DNA from: Streptomyces sp. S4.7
Lineage (GTDB): Bacteria; Actinomycetota; Actinomycetes; Streptomycetales; Streptomycetaceae
NCBI RefSeq assembly: GCF_010384365.1
Contig: NZ_CP048397.1
Span: 3,596,001 to 3,660,000, forward strand
DNA: 64,000 nt
Direction: 5' to 3'
The stretch's first letter is position 1. Each line of letters starts with the position of its first letter. Position numbers and translations under genes: made by a program. Below, piece after piece: positions 32,090 to 40,821 of this stretch. The notes under the pieces are model-generated. The model worked only from the letters and a program-made list of their open reading frames with translations, searched no databases and had not been told where the DNA came from.

Positions 32090-32917
32090 ATGGGACTTCG
32101 CGCTCAGGTACGGACACCGGACGGCTGGGCCGTCCAGAACGCCGCCGTGACCCTGACCGACCGGACCGGCGCGCAAGTGGCGCGCGCCGACGCGGACGCG
32201 GACGGGCTGGTGTCCTCCGACGTGACACTGGCGCCGGGGCCGTACACCGTGATCGTGACGGCCGTCGGCTACGCGCCCTCCGCCGCCACCGCGTTCGTCA
32301 CCTCCAGCGGTGTCGCCGACGCCGGGACGGTCGTCCTGACCCGGCAGGGCAATGTCGAACTGCCGCCGCCCGGCGTGTGGAACCTGGACCCCGCGCACTC
32401 GTCCGTGGTCACCATCGCCCAGCACCTCGGGATCTCCAGCGTGCGCGGCCGTTTCACCGACTTCGGCGGCCGGATCGCGATCGCGGCGGTGCCGGAGCAC
32501 TCCCGCGTCGACGCGGTCATCGACGCGGCGAGCATCGACACCGGCAACGGGGTGCGGGACAAGCACCTGAGGTCGCCGGACTTCCTCGACGCGGAGCGGT
32601 ACCCGGAGATCACGTATCACAGCACGGGGGTCAGCCAGGCCGGTCCGGACCGCTGGACGGTACGGGGTGAACTCTCGTTGCACGGCGTCGTACGGAAGGT
32701 GCCGCTGGACCTGTCGTACCTCGGGATCGGGCCCGACCCGTGGGGCGGTGAGCGGGCGGCCTTCCGCGCGACGACGGAACTGCTGCGGAGCGACTTCGCC
32801 ATGAACTACAACCAGGTGGTGCAGGCGGGGATGACCATGATCGGCACGACGCTGCGGGTGGAACTCGACATCCAGGCGGTACGTGAGGTCGGTCCCGCGG
32901 ACACGGCCGCGTCGTAG
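32090..32917 (+). CDS. YceI-family lipocalin-like protein with N-terminal carboxypeptidase-regulatory-like domain
   Basis: A 275-residue protein. Residues 1-85 are a beta-sandwich like those on the preceding exporter (LRAQVRTPDGWAVQNAAVTL, then GPYTVIVTAVGYAPS). Residues about 95-265 are a YceI domain (VWNLDPAHSSVVTIAQHLG, FTDFGGRI, DKHLRSPDFLDAERYPEITY, GELSLHGVVRKVPLDL), a barrel that binds isoprenoid or other lipid ligands. No signal peptide is seen. GAGGAGAG precedes the ATG. The shared domain suggests it works with the MFS exporter (inference). Confidence 0.9.
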   Translation: MGLRAQVRTPDGWAVQNAAVTLTDRTGAQVARADADADGLVSSDVTLAPGPYTVIVTAVGYAPSAATAFVTSSGVADAGTVVLTRQGNVELPPPGVWNLDPAHSSVVTIAQHLGISSVRGRFTDFGGRIAIAAVPEHSRVDAVIDAASIDTGNGVRDKHLRSPDFLDAERYPEITYHSTGVSQAGPDRWTVRGELSLHGVVRKVPLDLSYLGIGPDPWGGERAAFRATTELLRSDFAMNYNQVVQAGMTMIGTTLRVELDIQAVREVGPADTAAS

Positions 32918-32927
32918 GCTGCGGGAC

Positions 32928-33398
32928 ATGGCACCCGACATCGCGACCAACACCACCGTGGCGCTCGCCGAGTTGCTGGAGTTCGTCCGGCCCAGGCACC
33001 ACGCGATCCTGCTGACCACCCGTTCGGACGGCCGTCCGCAGGGCTCCCCGCTGACGTGCGGCGTGGACGACTCGGGCCGGATCGTCGTCTCCACCTACCC
33101 GGAGCGCGCGAAGACGCGGAACGCGAAGCGTGACCCGCGCGCGAGCGTGATCGTCCTGTCGGACACCTGGGACGGTCCGTGGGTGCAGATCGACGGTACG
33201 GCGCAGGTGCTGGACGTCCCGGAGTCGGTGGAGCCGCTGGTCGAGTACTTCCGCAACATCTCCGGGGAGCACCCGGACTGGGACGAGTACCGCGAGGCGA
33301 TGGTGCGTCAGGGCAAGTCGATCATCCGCGTCACACCGGAGCGCTGGAGCCCGATCGCGACGGGCGGCTTCCCGGCGAGGCTGGCTCCGCCGGAGTAG
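32928..33398 (+). CDS. PPOX-class F420-dependent oxidoreductase
   Basis: A 156-residue split-barrel flavin/deazaflavin enzyme. The pattern HHAILLTTRSDGRPQGSPLTCGVDD and the strand VVSTYPERAKTRNAKRDPRASVIV match F420-dependent PPOX-fold reductases of actinobacteria (family TIGR03618-like). It reduces an unknown substrate with F420H2. The ATG at 32928 is 10 bases after the YceI stop, so the genes are probably one operon. Confidence 0.87.
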   Translation: MAPDIATNTTVALAELLEFVRPRHHAILLTTRSDGRPQGSPLTCGVDDSGRIVVSTYPERAKTRNAKRDPRASVIVLSDTWDGPWVQIDGTAQVLDVPESVEPLVEYFRNISGEHPDWDEYREAMVRQGKSIIRVTPERWSPIATGGFPARLAPPE

Positions 33399-33411
33399 AG
33401 GCGCCCTCAGG

Positions 33412-33428
33412 CCTGTCCGGCGGACAGG
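33412..33428. terminator. Short hairpin between convergent genes
   Basis: A 7-bp stem CCTGTCC/GGACAGG with a 3-nt loop lies between the F420 enzyme and the leftward TetR gene. Confidence 0.5.
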
Positions 33429-33430
33429 AC

Positions 33431-34225
33431 CTAGCCGCGCGCCCGCATCGCCTCGATGCCAGCGATGAGGAGTTCGAGCGCGAACGTGAAGTCCCGTTCG
33501 CGCATCTCCTCGACCGTGTCGCCGCCGCGGGCCTCCATCATCTCCTCGGTCTGCTCGAACCGGCCCCGGTACTCCCGCTGTTCGCTCATCCGTCCCATGG
33601 CGTCCCGGTAGTACTGGTCCTGCGTCATCCCCGCCTCGGCGCACCGCTGGACGAAGTGGCCCTCGATCGTGCCGAAGCCGTACACGAACTGGAAGACGGA
33701 GGCGAGCGCGCCCGCCTGGCCGTGCGCCGGCAGTCCCGTACGGCGCATGACCCGCAGCACGGCGGCGGAGAACTCCATCGAGTGGGGGCCGATGTTGAGG
33801 AACTTGCCGACGAGCGCGGAGACCCAGGGGTGGCGGACCAGCAGGGCGCGGTACCTGCCGGCCAGGACGCGCAGGTCGTCGCGCCAGTCGCAGTGGGCGC
33901 CCGCCGTGTCGTGCGCCTCGTGCTCCGCGACTGCGATCTCCATGAAGACGGAGTCCAGGGCGAGTTCGAGGAGGTCGTCCTTCGTGTCCACGTACCAGTA
34001 CAGGGACATCGCCGTCACGCCCAGCTCGGCCGCCAGCCGCCGCATGGAGAACTTCGCAGGCCCCTCCGCGTCGAGCAGCCGTACCGAGACCGAGATGATC
34101 CGGTCCCGGTCGAGACCGGTGGGGTGGTCGGAGCGCTCGCTCTTGCGACCGCGGGCGGCGGGCTTGCCTTCCAGCCAGACGCTCGTCCGCCGGGGCTGGT
34201 TGGCCTTGTCGGCTGCCGACTCCAT
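33431..34225 (-). CDS. TetR-family regulator with TetR_C domain
   Basis: A 264-residue TetR regulator. A basic N-terminal extension (about 35 residues) precedes the helix-turn-helix RDRIISVSVRLLDAEGPAKFSMRRLAAELGVTAMSLYWYV, read in two parts at about 40-79. The ligand domain resembles tetracycline-repressor C-terminal type. It stands alone, convergent with the F420 gene and upstream of no obvious target; its nearest possible target is its own promoter or the glycosyltransferase operon end. Confidence 0.88.
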   Translation of the reverse strand: MESAADKANQPRRTSVWLEGKPAARGRKSERSDHPTGLDRDRIISVSVRLLDAEGPAKFSMRRLAAELGVTAMSLYWYVDTKDDLLELALDSVFMEIAVAEHEAHDTAGAHCDWRDDLRVLAGRYRALLVRHPWVSALVGKFLNIGPHSMEFSAAVLRVMRRTGLPAHGQAGALASVFQFVYGFGTIEGHFVQRCAEAGMTQDQYYRDAMGRMSEQREYRGRFEQTEEMMEARGGDTVEEMRERDFTFALELLIAGIEAMRARG

Positions 34226-34335
34226 GTTGAGCCTCCTCGGTTCCTCGCCCCGTTCATGCGGAACCGATGCTATGCGGGCGACTCCGGCCGGCCGGCCCGT
34301 TCGGCACGGCGGAGCGGCCCCCTTCAGCCGTACGA

Positions 34336-36462
34336 CTACTTCGTGGCGGTCAGGTCGTAGAGGGTCGTGTCGCCCACGGTGACCTCCTTGAACGTGGACT
34401 CCACCCAGCTGGAGATGGACGAAGCCGTACCCTCCTGATCACCCCTGCCTCGGCCGCCCCCACCTCCGCCGCCGAACCCGCTGTCTCCGAAGAAGTAGTG
34501 GATCTCGCCGTCGGCGACGTACTCCTTGAACCGGTCGAGCGTCGGGGACGGATCGCTGCCGTTGAAGCCGCCGATCGCCATCACCGCTTCCCCGGTCGCG
34601 AGTTGGCTGGTCCCGGCGTTCTGGGAGCCGACCGTCGCGGCGGCCCAGGTGTAGTCACCGGCGTCCTTCCTCAGCGCCGCGACCACCTCGGAGTTGACCT
34701 CCCGGCCTTCGAGCAGACCGGACATACCACCACCGCCACCGACCCTGCCGGCTCCGCCTTCGCGCGCCAACTGCCGGCCGCCGCCCTGGGCAGCCCCGCC
34801 GCCCTGGGCAGCCCCGCCGCCCTGGGGAGGAGCCTGGCCGGCGCCGGGCCGCTGGCCGCGGGCGCCGTCGTCGCCCCCACCGGCGCCGCCCGCGGGACCA
34901 CCGCCACCGCCGCCAGGACCGCCACCGGCACCGCCACGCGCCGCCGCCGGCCCCGCCGTCACGAGCGAGCCCGTGTGCGGGGTGTTGACCGTGGTCAGCG
35001 TGTACGCGAGCGGGGCCGCCAGCGACGCGGCGAGCGCCAGCACGGCGGCGCCCACCGCGAGCCGGGGTGCCAGGGTGCGCAGCCGCCCCTCACGCCCGAT
35101 CCGGCCCACGACCGTCAGCGCGACCGCGGCGACCACTGCGCCGATCAGGACGGCCCAGCGCAGCCACGGGAGGTAGTCCGGCGTCCGGCCGAGCAGTACG
35201 AACGCCCAGACCGCCGTCCCCGCCACCGTCACACCCAGCGCGGCCGACGCGAGCGCCTTGGCGCGTTCCTCCCACAGCAGCGCCACGCCCATGCCGACCA
35301 CCGCGGCGATGTACGGCGCGAGCGCCACCGTGTAGTACTCGTGGAAGATCCCCGCCATGAAGCTGAAGACCCCCGCCGTCATCAGCAGCGCACCGCCCCA
35401 GACCAGGAACGAGGCGCGGGCGAGGTCCGTGCGCCGGGCCCGCCGGGTCAGCACGAGACCGACGACCAGCAGGAACAGTGCGGCGGGCAGCAGCCAGGAG
35501 ATCTGACCGCCGAGGCTGTCGCTGAACATCCGGCCGAGCCCGGTCTCACCGGTGCGCGGACCGCCTCCCCCGCCCCCGACGCTGCCGGGCTCGTTGCCGT
35601 TGATACGGCCAAGTCCGTTGTAGCCGAAGGTGAGTTCGAGGAACGAGTTGGTCTGTGAGCCCCCGATGTAGGGGCGGGACGCGGCGGGCCACAGCTCGAC
35701 GATCGCCACCCACCAACCGGCGCTGACCACCAACGCGAATCCGGCGGCGGCCAGTTGGCCGATCCTGCGGCGTACGGTCGTGGGCGCGCACGCCGCGTAC
35801 ACGAGCACGAGCGGCGGCAGGATCAGGAACGCCTGGAGTGTCTTCGTCAGGAACGCGAAACCCATCGCGACCCCCGCCCACACCAGCCAGCGCGTCCGTG
35901 CCCCTTCCAGGGCCCGCAGCACGCAGTAGACGGTGACCGTCATCAGCAGCCCGAGGAGCGTGTCGGGGTTGTTGAAGCGGAACATCAGGGCGGCGACGGG
36001 CGTCAGCGCCAGCACACCGGCCGCGACGAGCCCCGCCGAGGCGCTGAAGCGGCGCCGTACGGCCGCGTACAGCACGGCGATGGTGCCGACACCCATCAGC
36101 GCCTCGGGCACCAGGATCTGCCACGAGCCGAGCCCGAAGAGCCTTACGGACAGGGCCATCGGCCACAGAGCGGCCGGGGGCTTGTCGACGGTGATGGAGT
36201 TCCCCGCGTCGGACGAGCCGAAGAAGAACGCCTTCCAACTCTCGCTGCCCGCTTGGACGGCAGCGGAGTAGAAGGAGTTGCCGTATCCGGAGTCGCCGAG
36301 ACTCCAGAGGTTGAGGACCAGCGCCACGAGGAGGAGGCCGAGAAGCGCGGGGCGTACCCAGGGCGCGTCCTCGGGCCTGCCGCGTCGCAGGCGCGCGAGC
36401 AGGGAGGAGGCGGGGCGGGTGGATCCGGCGGCCGGTGCGCCGGTGGTGAGGGCCTGGGTCAT
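34336..36462 (-). CDS. GT39-type mannosyl/arabinosyltransferase-like membrane protein
   Basis: A 708-residue polytopic protein of the PMT/ArnT superfamily using polyprenyl-phosphate sugars on the outer membrane face. The first periplasmic-loop motif FYSAAVQAGSESWKAFFFGS and SITVDKPPAALWPMAL are as in actinobacterial family members. About eleven spans run to residue 480. A Gly/Gln/Pro low-complexity linker (about 500-580) leads to a soluble C-terminal domain (YTWAAATVGSQNAGTSQLATGEAVMAIGGFNG) typical of these proteins. It is last in the operon with the GT2/GtrA, kinase and regulator genes and overlaps GT2/GtrA by ATGA. Confidence 0.9.
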   Translation of the reverse strand: MTQALTTGAPAAGSTRPASSLLARLRRGRPEDAPWVRPALLGLLLVALVLNLWSLGDSGYGNSFYSAAVQAGSESWKAFFFGSSDAGNSITVDKPPAALWPMALSVRLFGLGSWQILVPEALMGVGTIAVLYAAVRRRFSASAGLVAAGVLALTPVAALMFRFNNPDTLLGLLMTVTVYCVLRALEGARTRWLVWAGVAMGFAFLTKTLQAFLILPPLVLVYAACAPTTVRRRIGQLAAAGFALVVSAGWWVAIVELWPAASRPYIGGSQTNSFLELTFGYNGLGRINGNEPGSVGGGGGGPRTGETGLGRMFSDSLGGQISWLLPAALFLLVVGLVLTRRARRTDLARASFLVWGGALLMTAGVFSFMAGIFHEYYTVALAPYIAAVVGMGVALLWEERAKALASAALGVTVAGTAVWAFVLLGRTPDYLPWLRWAVLIGAVVAAVALTVVGRIGREGRLRTLAPRLAVGAAVLALAASLAAPLAYTLTTVNTPHTGSLVTAGPAAARGGAGGGPGGGGGGPAGGAGGGDDGARGQRPGAGQAPPQGGGAAQGGGAAQGGGRQLAREGGAGRVGGGGGMSGLLEGREVNSEVVAALRKDAGDYTWAAATVGSQNAGTSQLATGEAVMAIGGFNGSDPSPTLDRFKEYVADGEIHYFFGDSGFGGGGGGGRGRGDQEGTASSISSWVESTFKEVTVGDTTLYDLTATK

Positions 36463-37784
36463 CGGGCGCTCCGTTCCTGGGTGTTCGGTTCCATGCGGAT
36501 CGTGGGCTGGTCGTCGCCGCCGCGCCGGTCGGGGAAGACCCATGCCCGGAAGAGGAGGAAGCGCAGCACCGTCGCCGCGAGATTGGCGCAGACCAGTACG
36601 GCCAACTCCGTGCCGTGGGAGGGATTCCCGGTAGCGGCGCCGAGCGCGGCCAGCGAGCCGCTGGTCAGCGCGAGCCCGATACCGAAGACGACGAGGCCCT
36701 GGGCCTGGTGGCGTACTGCGCGTTCCCGGCCCCGTACGCCGAAAGTCAGCCGGCGGTTCGCCGCGGTGTTCGCTATCGCCGACACCAGCAGCGCGGCAGC
36801 GTTGGCCGCTTGAGCCCCGGAGGCCGTACGGAAAAGGGAGTAGAGCAGCAGATAGAAGAGGGTCGACAGCGCGCCGACGACACAGAAGCCGACCAGTTGG
36901 CGCGCGAGTCCGCCGGGCACACCGCCGATCTCACGGTCCCTGGGGTCGTCACCGAAGGGCCGGGCGAGCCGGTCGAGCGGCAGCGCGCCGAGCGCGAGCG
37001 CGCGCCCGATCCGCCAGACGCCCTTGAGGTCCTCGACCGCCGTACTGACGATGCGCACGCGGCTGTCCGGGTCGTCGACCCAGTCCACCGGCACCTCGTG
37101 GATCCGCAGCCCGGCCCGTTCGGCGAGCACCAGCATCTCGGTGTCGAAGAACCACCCGGTGTCCTCGACCATCGGCAGCAGCCGCTCGGCGACCTCGCGC
37201 CGTATCGCCTTGAAGCCGCACTGCGCGTCGCTGAAGCGCGCCGAGAGCGACGACTTGAGGATCAGGTTGTAGGCGCGCGAGATGAACTCCCGTTTGGGGC
37301 CGCGCACGACGCGCGACGAGCGCGCGAGGCGCGAGCCGATCGCCAGGTCCGAGTGGCCCGAGATGAGCGGCGCGACGAGCGGCAGCAGCGCGTTGAGATC
37401 GGTGGACAGATCGACGTCCATGTAGGCGAGGACGGGGGAGTCGGAGCGCGACCAGACGGTGTGCAGCGCGCGCCCGCGCCCCTTCTCCTCCAGCCGGTAC
37501 GCGGTGACCTCGGGGATCGACGCCGCGAGTCGGGCCGCCACGGCGGGGGTGCGGTCGGTGCTGGCGTTGTCCGCGACGGTGATGCGGAAGCGGTACGGGA
37601 AGGTGCGGGCGAGGTGGTCGTGAAGTCGCCGCACGCACGACTCCAGGTCCTGCTCCTCGTTGTGGACGGGGATGGTCACGTCGAGCACGGGGACGCCGGT
37701 GGGGGCTCTCGCGTCCGGCGCTTCGGCTGGGAGATGCTCCCTGGCCGGGAGGCTGCCCCACGGGGTGTCGGTGTCGGTTCGCAT
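36459..37784 (-). CDS. Bifunctional GT2 glycosyltransferase/GtrA flippase-like protein
   Basis: A 441-residue fusion. Residues about 30-275 are a dolichyl/polyprenyl-phosphate sugar synthase-like GT2 domain (VTIPVHNEEQDLESCVRRL, VADNASTDRTP, MDVDLSTDL, DAQCGFKAIRRE). Residues about 300-425 are a four-span GtrA domain (LVGFCVVGALSTLFYLLLY, then AANRRLTFG). The likely job is to make and present a polyprenyl-phosphate sugar for the next gene's GT39 transferase. ATG at 37784 is used. A GTG at 37814 overlaps the kinase stop (GTGA) and is a serious alternative. Confidence 0.9.
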   Translation of the reverse strand: MRTDTDTPWGSLPAREHLPAEAPDARAPTGVPVLDVTIPVHNEEQDLESCVRRLHDHLARTFPYRFRITVADNASTDRTPAVAARLAASIPEVTAYRLEEKGRGRALHTVWSRSDSPVLAYMDVDLSTDLNALLPLVAPLISGHSDLAIGSRLARSSRVVRGPKREFISRAYNLILKSSLSARFSDAQCGFKAIRREVAERLLPMVEDTGWFFDTEMLVLAERAGLRIHEVPVDWVDDPDSRVRIVSTAVEDLKGVWRIGRALALGALPLDRLARPFGDDPRDREIGGVPGGLARQLVGFCVVGALSTLFYLLLYSLFRTASGAQAANAAALLVSAIANTAANRRLTFGVRGRERAVRHQAQGLVVFGIGLALTSGSLAALGAATGNPSHGTELAVLVCANLAATVLRFLLFRAWVFPDRRGGDDQPTIRMEPNTQERSAR

Positions 37785-37810
37785 ACGGACGATACTGGGC
37801 GGCCGGACTG

Positions 37811-39493
37811 TCACAGCGGTGTGGTGAGCCTGTGGTGCGGCTGTGAGTCCAGGTGGGTGAGGACGGGGGTGAGGGTGGCGTCGCCGGCGGTGGTGTCGGC
37901 CGGGAGGCGCACGGTGAAGGTGGTGCGGCCGGGCTCGCTCCGTACACGGACGTCACCGCCGTGCGCGGTGACGACGGCGTGCACGATGGCGAGGCCGAGG
38001 CCGGTGGAGTCGGCCGCCGTGGCGGCGGCACGTGAACGGGACGCGTCGCCGCGCGCGAAGCGTTCGAAGACGTGCGGGAGGAGGGTGGCCGGGATGCCGG
38101 GCCCGTCGTCCTCGATGTCCACGAGGACGCACCGGTCCCGGCCGTCGGCGGCGCCGGGAATGGTGGTGGTGACGGTTCGCACGCGCGCCGTGACGGTCGT
38201 CCCCGGCGGGGTGTGCGTCCGGGCGTTCGCCAGCAGGTTGACCAGCACCTGTTGGAGCCGGGGGCCGTCGCCGCGTACGTGCGCGGGCTCGTCCGGCAGC
38301 TCCAGCCGCCAGCGGTGGTCCTGCCCGGCGGCCCGCGCGTCGGCGACCGCGTCCACGACGAGCGGGGTGAGGTCCGTCGTCCCGTACGCGAGCGGCCGTC
38401 CTGCGTCGAGCCGTGCCAGCAGCAGCAGATCGTCCACCAGCCCGGTCATCCGCTCCGCCTCGGCCTCGATCCGGCCGAGCGCGTGCCGGGTGTCGGGGCC
38501 GATCTCCTCCCGGCCGCGCCGGGTGAGTTCGGCGTAGCCACGGATGGAGGCGAGCGGTGTCCGCAACTCGTGGCTCGCGTCGGCGACGAAGCGCCGTACC
38601 CGCGTCTCGCTCTCCTGCCGCGCGGTGAGCGCCGAACCGACGTGCCCCAGCATCCGGTTGAGCGCGGCGCCGACCTGGCCGACCTCGGTGCGCGGATCGG
38701 CCTCGGTCTCCGGCAGCCGCGTCAGCGGCGCCACTTCGCCGCTGTGCAGGGGGAGTTCGGAGACCAGGGTGGCGGTCGTGGCAACGCGCCGCAACGGCCG
38801 CAGGGCCACCCCGACGAGCACCCCGCCCGTGATCCCGGCGGCTACGAGACCGGCGACGGTGACGCAGATCTCGACCACGATCAGGGTGGCGAGGGTGTCC
38901 TGGACGTCACTGAGCGGGACTCCGACGAGGAAGGAGCCGTTGACGCCTTCCACGTACTCGACGCGGTAGTCACCGAGGTCAGCGAGGCTCACGCTGTGCG
39001 CGTCGCCGTCGCGCGGGACCGTCGCCAGGGCGGTGGTCTCGGAGTCGGTGAGCGCGTGCCCGGTGACCTGCTGGCCGGTATCGTCACCGCCCGTCTGGGC
39101 ACTGATCATGCCCCGGCCGACGTCGCTCGGACCGGTGCCGGTCAGCTCGACGCCGACCGTGCCGATCGGGGCGCCACCGCCGGCGATGGTCCTGAGCGGC
39201 TCCCGCACCTCCGACAGGCGCGGCGGCGGGACGTCGTCCGGCAGCCGGTCGGCCCGCTCGTACGGCCCGGCGGCCCGCTGGGCGATCGCGTGGACCTGGG
39301 CGTCGAGCTGGTCGTACTGGTACGAACGGAACGCGATCGTCGTCACCGCGCCGATGACCGCCGCGACGACCGCGATCAGCGAGACCGCGGACACGACGAG
39401 GCGGGTGCGGAGCGACCAGCGCTTCGGGGCCTGTTTCCGGGCGGTACGTGCGCCCCGTCCGCGTACCCGGTCCCACACCGCCACCGCGGCCAC
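37811..39493 (-). CDS. Two-component sensor histidine kinase
   Basis: A 560-residue membrane kinase. The first span is TRLVVSAVSLIAVVAAVIGA (about 30-49), then a 140-residue extracellular sensor, the second span (about 195-220, IVVEICVTVAGLVAAGITGG), HAMP, the phospho-acceptor box DASHELRTPLASIRGY, N box QVLVNLLANARTHTP, and G boxes DDGPGIP and GLGLAIV. All catalytic motifs are intact. The GTG start overlaps the regulator stop (TAGTG) with GGGAGA upstream. It heads, with the regulator, an operon that includes cell-surface sugar transferases, so it probably senses an envelope signal. Confidence 0.93.
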   Translation of the reverse strand: MAAVAVWDRVRGRGARTARKQAPKRWSLRTRLVVSAVSLIAVVAAVIGAVTTIAFRSYQYDQLDAQVHAIAQRAAGPYERADRLPDDVPPPRLSEVREPLRTIAGGGAPIGTVGVELTGTGPSDVGRGMISAQTGGDDTGQQVTGHALTDSETTALATVPRDGDAHSVSLADLGDYRVEYVEGVNGSFLVGVPLSDVQDTLATLIVVEICVTVAGLVAAGITGGVLVGVALRPLRRVATTATLVSELPLHSGEVAPLTRLPETEADPRTEVGQVGAALNRMLGHVGSALTARQESETRVRRFVADASHELRTPLASIRGYAELTRRGREEIGPDTRHALGRIEAEAERMTGLVDDLLLLARLDAGRPLAYGTTDLTPLVVDAVADARAAGQDHRWRLELPDEPAHVRGDGPRLQQVLVNLLANARTHTPPGTTVTARVRTVTTTIPGAADGRDRCVLVDIEDDGPGIPATLLPHVFERFARGDASRSRAAATAADSTGLGLAIVHAVVTAHGGDVRVRSEPGRTTFTVRLPADTTAGDATLTPVLTHLDSQPHHRLTTPL

Positions 39494-40239
39494 TACTCTC
39501 CCGCCTCCCCCGGCTTGATCAGGTACCCCGCCCCGCGCCGGGTGTGGATCATCGGTGGCCGGCCCGCGTCGATCTTCCGTCGCAGGTACGAGATGTAGAG
39601 CTCCACCACGTTCGCCTGGCCGCCGAAGTCGTACGACCACACGCGGTCCAGGATCTGGGCCTTGCTCAGCACACGCCGCGGGTTGCGCATCAGGAAGCGC
39701 AGCAGCTCGAACTCGGTCGCCGTGAGATGGATGGACTGCCCCGCCCGGCTGACGTCGTGGCTGTCCTCGTCGAGGGTCAGGTCGCCGACCACCAGCATCG
39801 ATTCGCTGCGAACGGCGGCGGTGCCGGAACGTCGTATCAACCCGCGCAGGCGCGCCACGACCTCCTCCAGGCTGAAGGGCTTGGTGACGTAGTCGTCACC
39901 GCCCGCGGTGAGCCCGGCGATCCGGTCCTCCACGGCGTCCTTGGCGGTGAGGAAGAGGACCGGCACCTGCGGCAGCTCCTCGCGGAGCCGCCCGAGGAGG
40001 GCGATGCCGTCCATGTCGGGCAGCATCACGTCCAGCACCACCGCGTCGGGCCGGAACTCCCGCGCCGAACGCACGGCGCCGGCCCCGTCACCAACGCTGC
40101 GCACTTCCCACCCCTCGTAGCGCAGGGTCATGGTCATGAGCTCGGCGAGCGAGGCCTCGTCGTCCACGACGAGGACCCGGACGGGGCTCCCGTCCGGCTT
40201 GATCATCTCGGTGCGCCCCCTGGGCGAGGTGACGGTCAT
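39493..40239 (-). CDS. OmpR-type response regulator
   Basis: A 248-residue regulator. The receiver domain has acidic pocket VVDDE, phospho-acceptor D in VVLDVMLPDMDG, T in FLTAKD and K in VTKPFS. The C-terminal winged helix ends RRGAGYLIKPGE. The ATG at 40239 is chosen, since the receiver begins about 20 residues later (VRVLVVDDE). No ribosome site is visible; an internal ATG (MIKPDG) is possible. It is first gene of the four-gene operon. Confidence 0.92.
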   Translation of the reverse strand: MTVTSPRGRTEMIKPDGSPVRVLVVDDEASLAELMTMTLRYEGWEVRSVGDGAGAVRSAREFRPDAVVLDVMLPDMDGIALLGRLREELPQVPVLFLTAKDAVEDRIAGLTAGGDDYVTKPFSLEEVVARLRGLIRRSGTAAVRSESMLVVGDLTLDEDSHDVSRAGQSIHLTATEFELLRFLMRNPRRVLSKAQILDRVWSYDFGGQANVVELYISYLRRKIDAGRPPMIHTRRGAGYLIKPGEAGE

Positions 40240-40341
40240 GATGCCAAGACTGCGGAGGCCCCCTGAGAACGTCCTTGCCGCTTCCTGTGAATTCCCTGAG
40301 AACCGGTCGGCGGTCCGGGGCACGGGTGGTTCCCGGTCGCG

Positions 40342-40650
40342 CTAGTCGCCGGTGGCGCCCGCCGCGGCGAAACGGCGTGCCTCGCGGCGCCCCGTGTAAC
40401 GCTCCCTGCGGTTGGCGGCCCTGGCCCACTCCTGCCGTTCCCTGATGTGGGAGCGGACCTTGCATCCGGCGCAGCAGGGCCGGGTGATCAGCGCCATGAG
40501 GGTCGGTGCCCAGCGGCAGCGGGTGTCGGTGTCCTCACGGGTCGGGCGGGGCGGCAGGTCGCAGGCGCCGTCACGGTGGTCGTGCACAGGCAGGGGGTGG
40601 TGCTCCGCGTGGCGTACCCACGGCGGCTTGGTCTTGTCCGTACGGGACAT
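40342..40650 (-). CDS. Small Cys/His-containing hypothetical protein
   Basis: A 102-residue basic protein. HAEHHPLPVHDHRDGAC and RPCCAGCKVR suggest a zinc site (H-x-H...C and C-C-x-x-C). The C-terminus is a basic helix (RRERYTGRREARRF). GAGAGGA lies before the ATG. Function unknown. Confidence 0.7.
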   Translation of the reverse strand: MSRTDKTKPPWVRHAEHHPLPVHDHRDGACDLPPRPTREDTDTRCRWAPTLMALITRPCCAGCKVRSHIRERQEWARAANRRERYTGRREARRFAAAGATGD

Positions 40651-40821
40651 CTCGTTCCTCTCGGAACCCGCCGCCCGTGCTCCCGGAACCTCCGGGCGGG
40701 CGGCCAGGTCGACCGAGTGGTGTTCTGCGTCCACTTCACGGCACCGCGCTCCTCTCTCCGCCCACGGAAGTGAGCAGCCTTTCAGAATATCAGCGTGTCC
40801 CTCCGGTGCCCAGGACACGGT

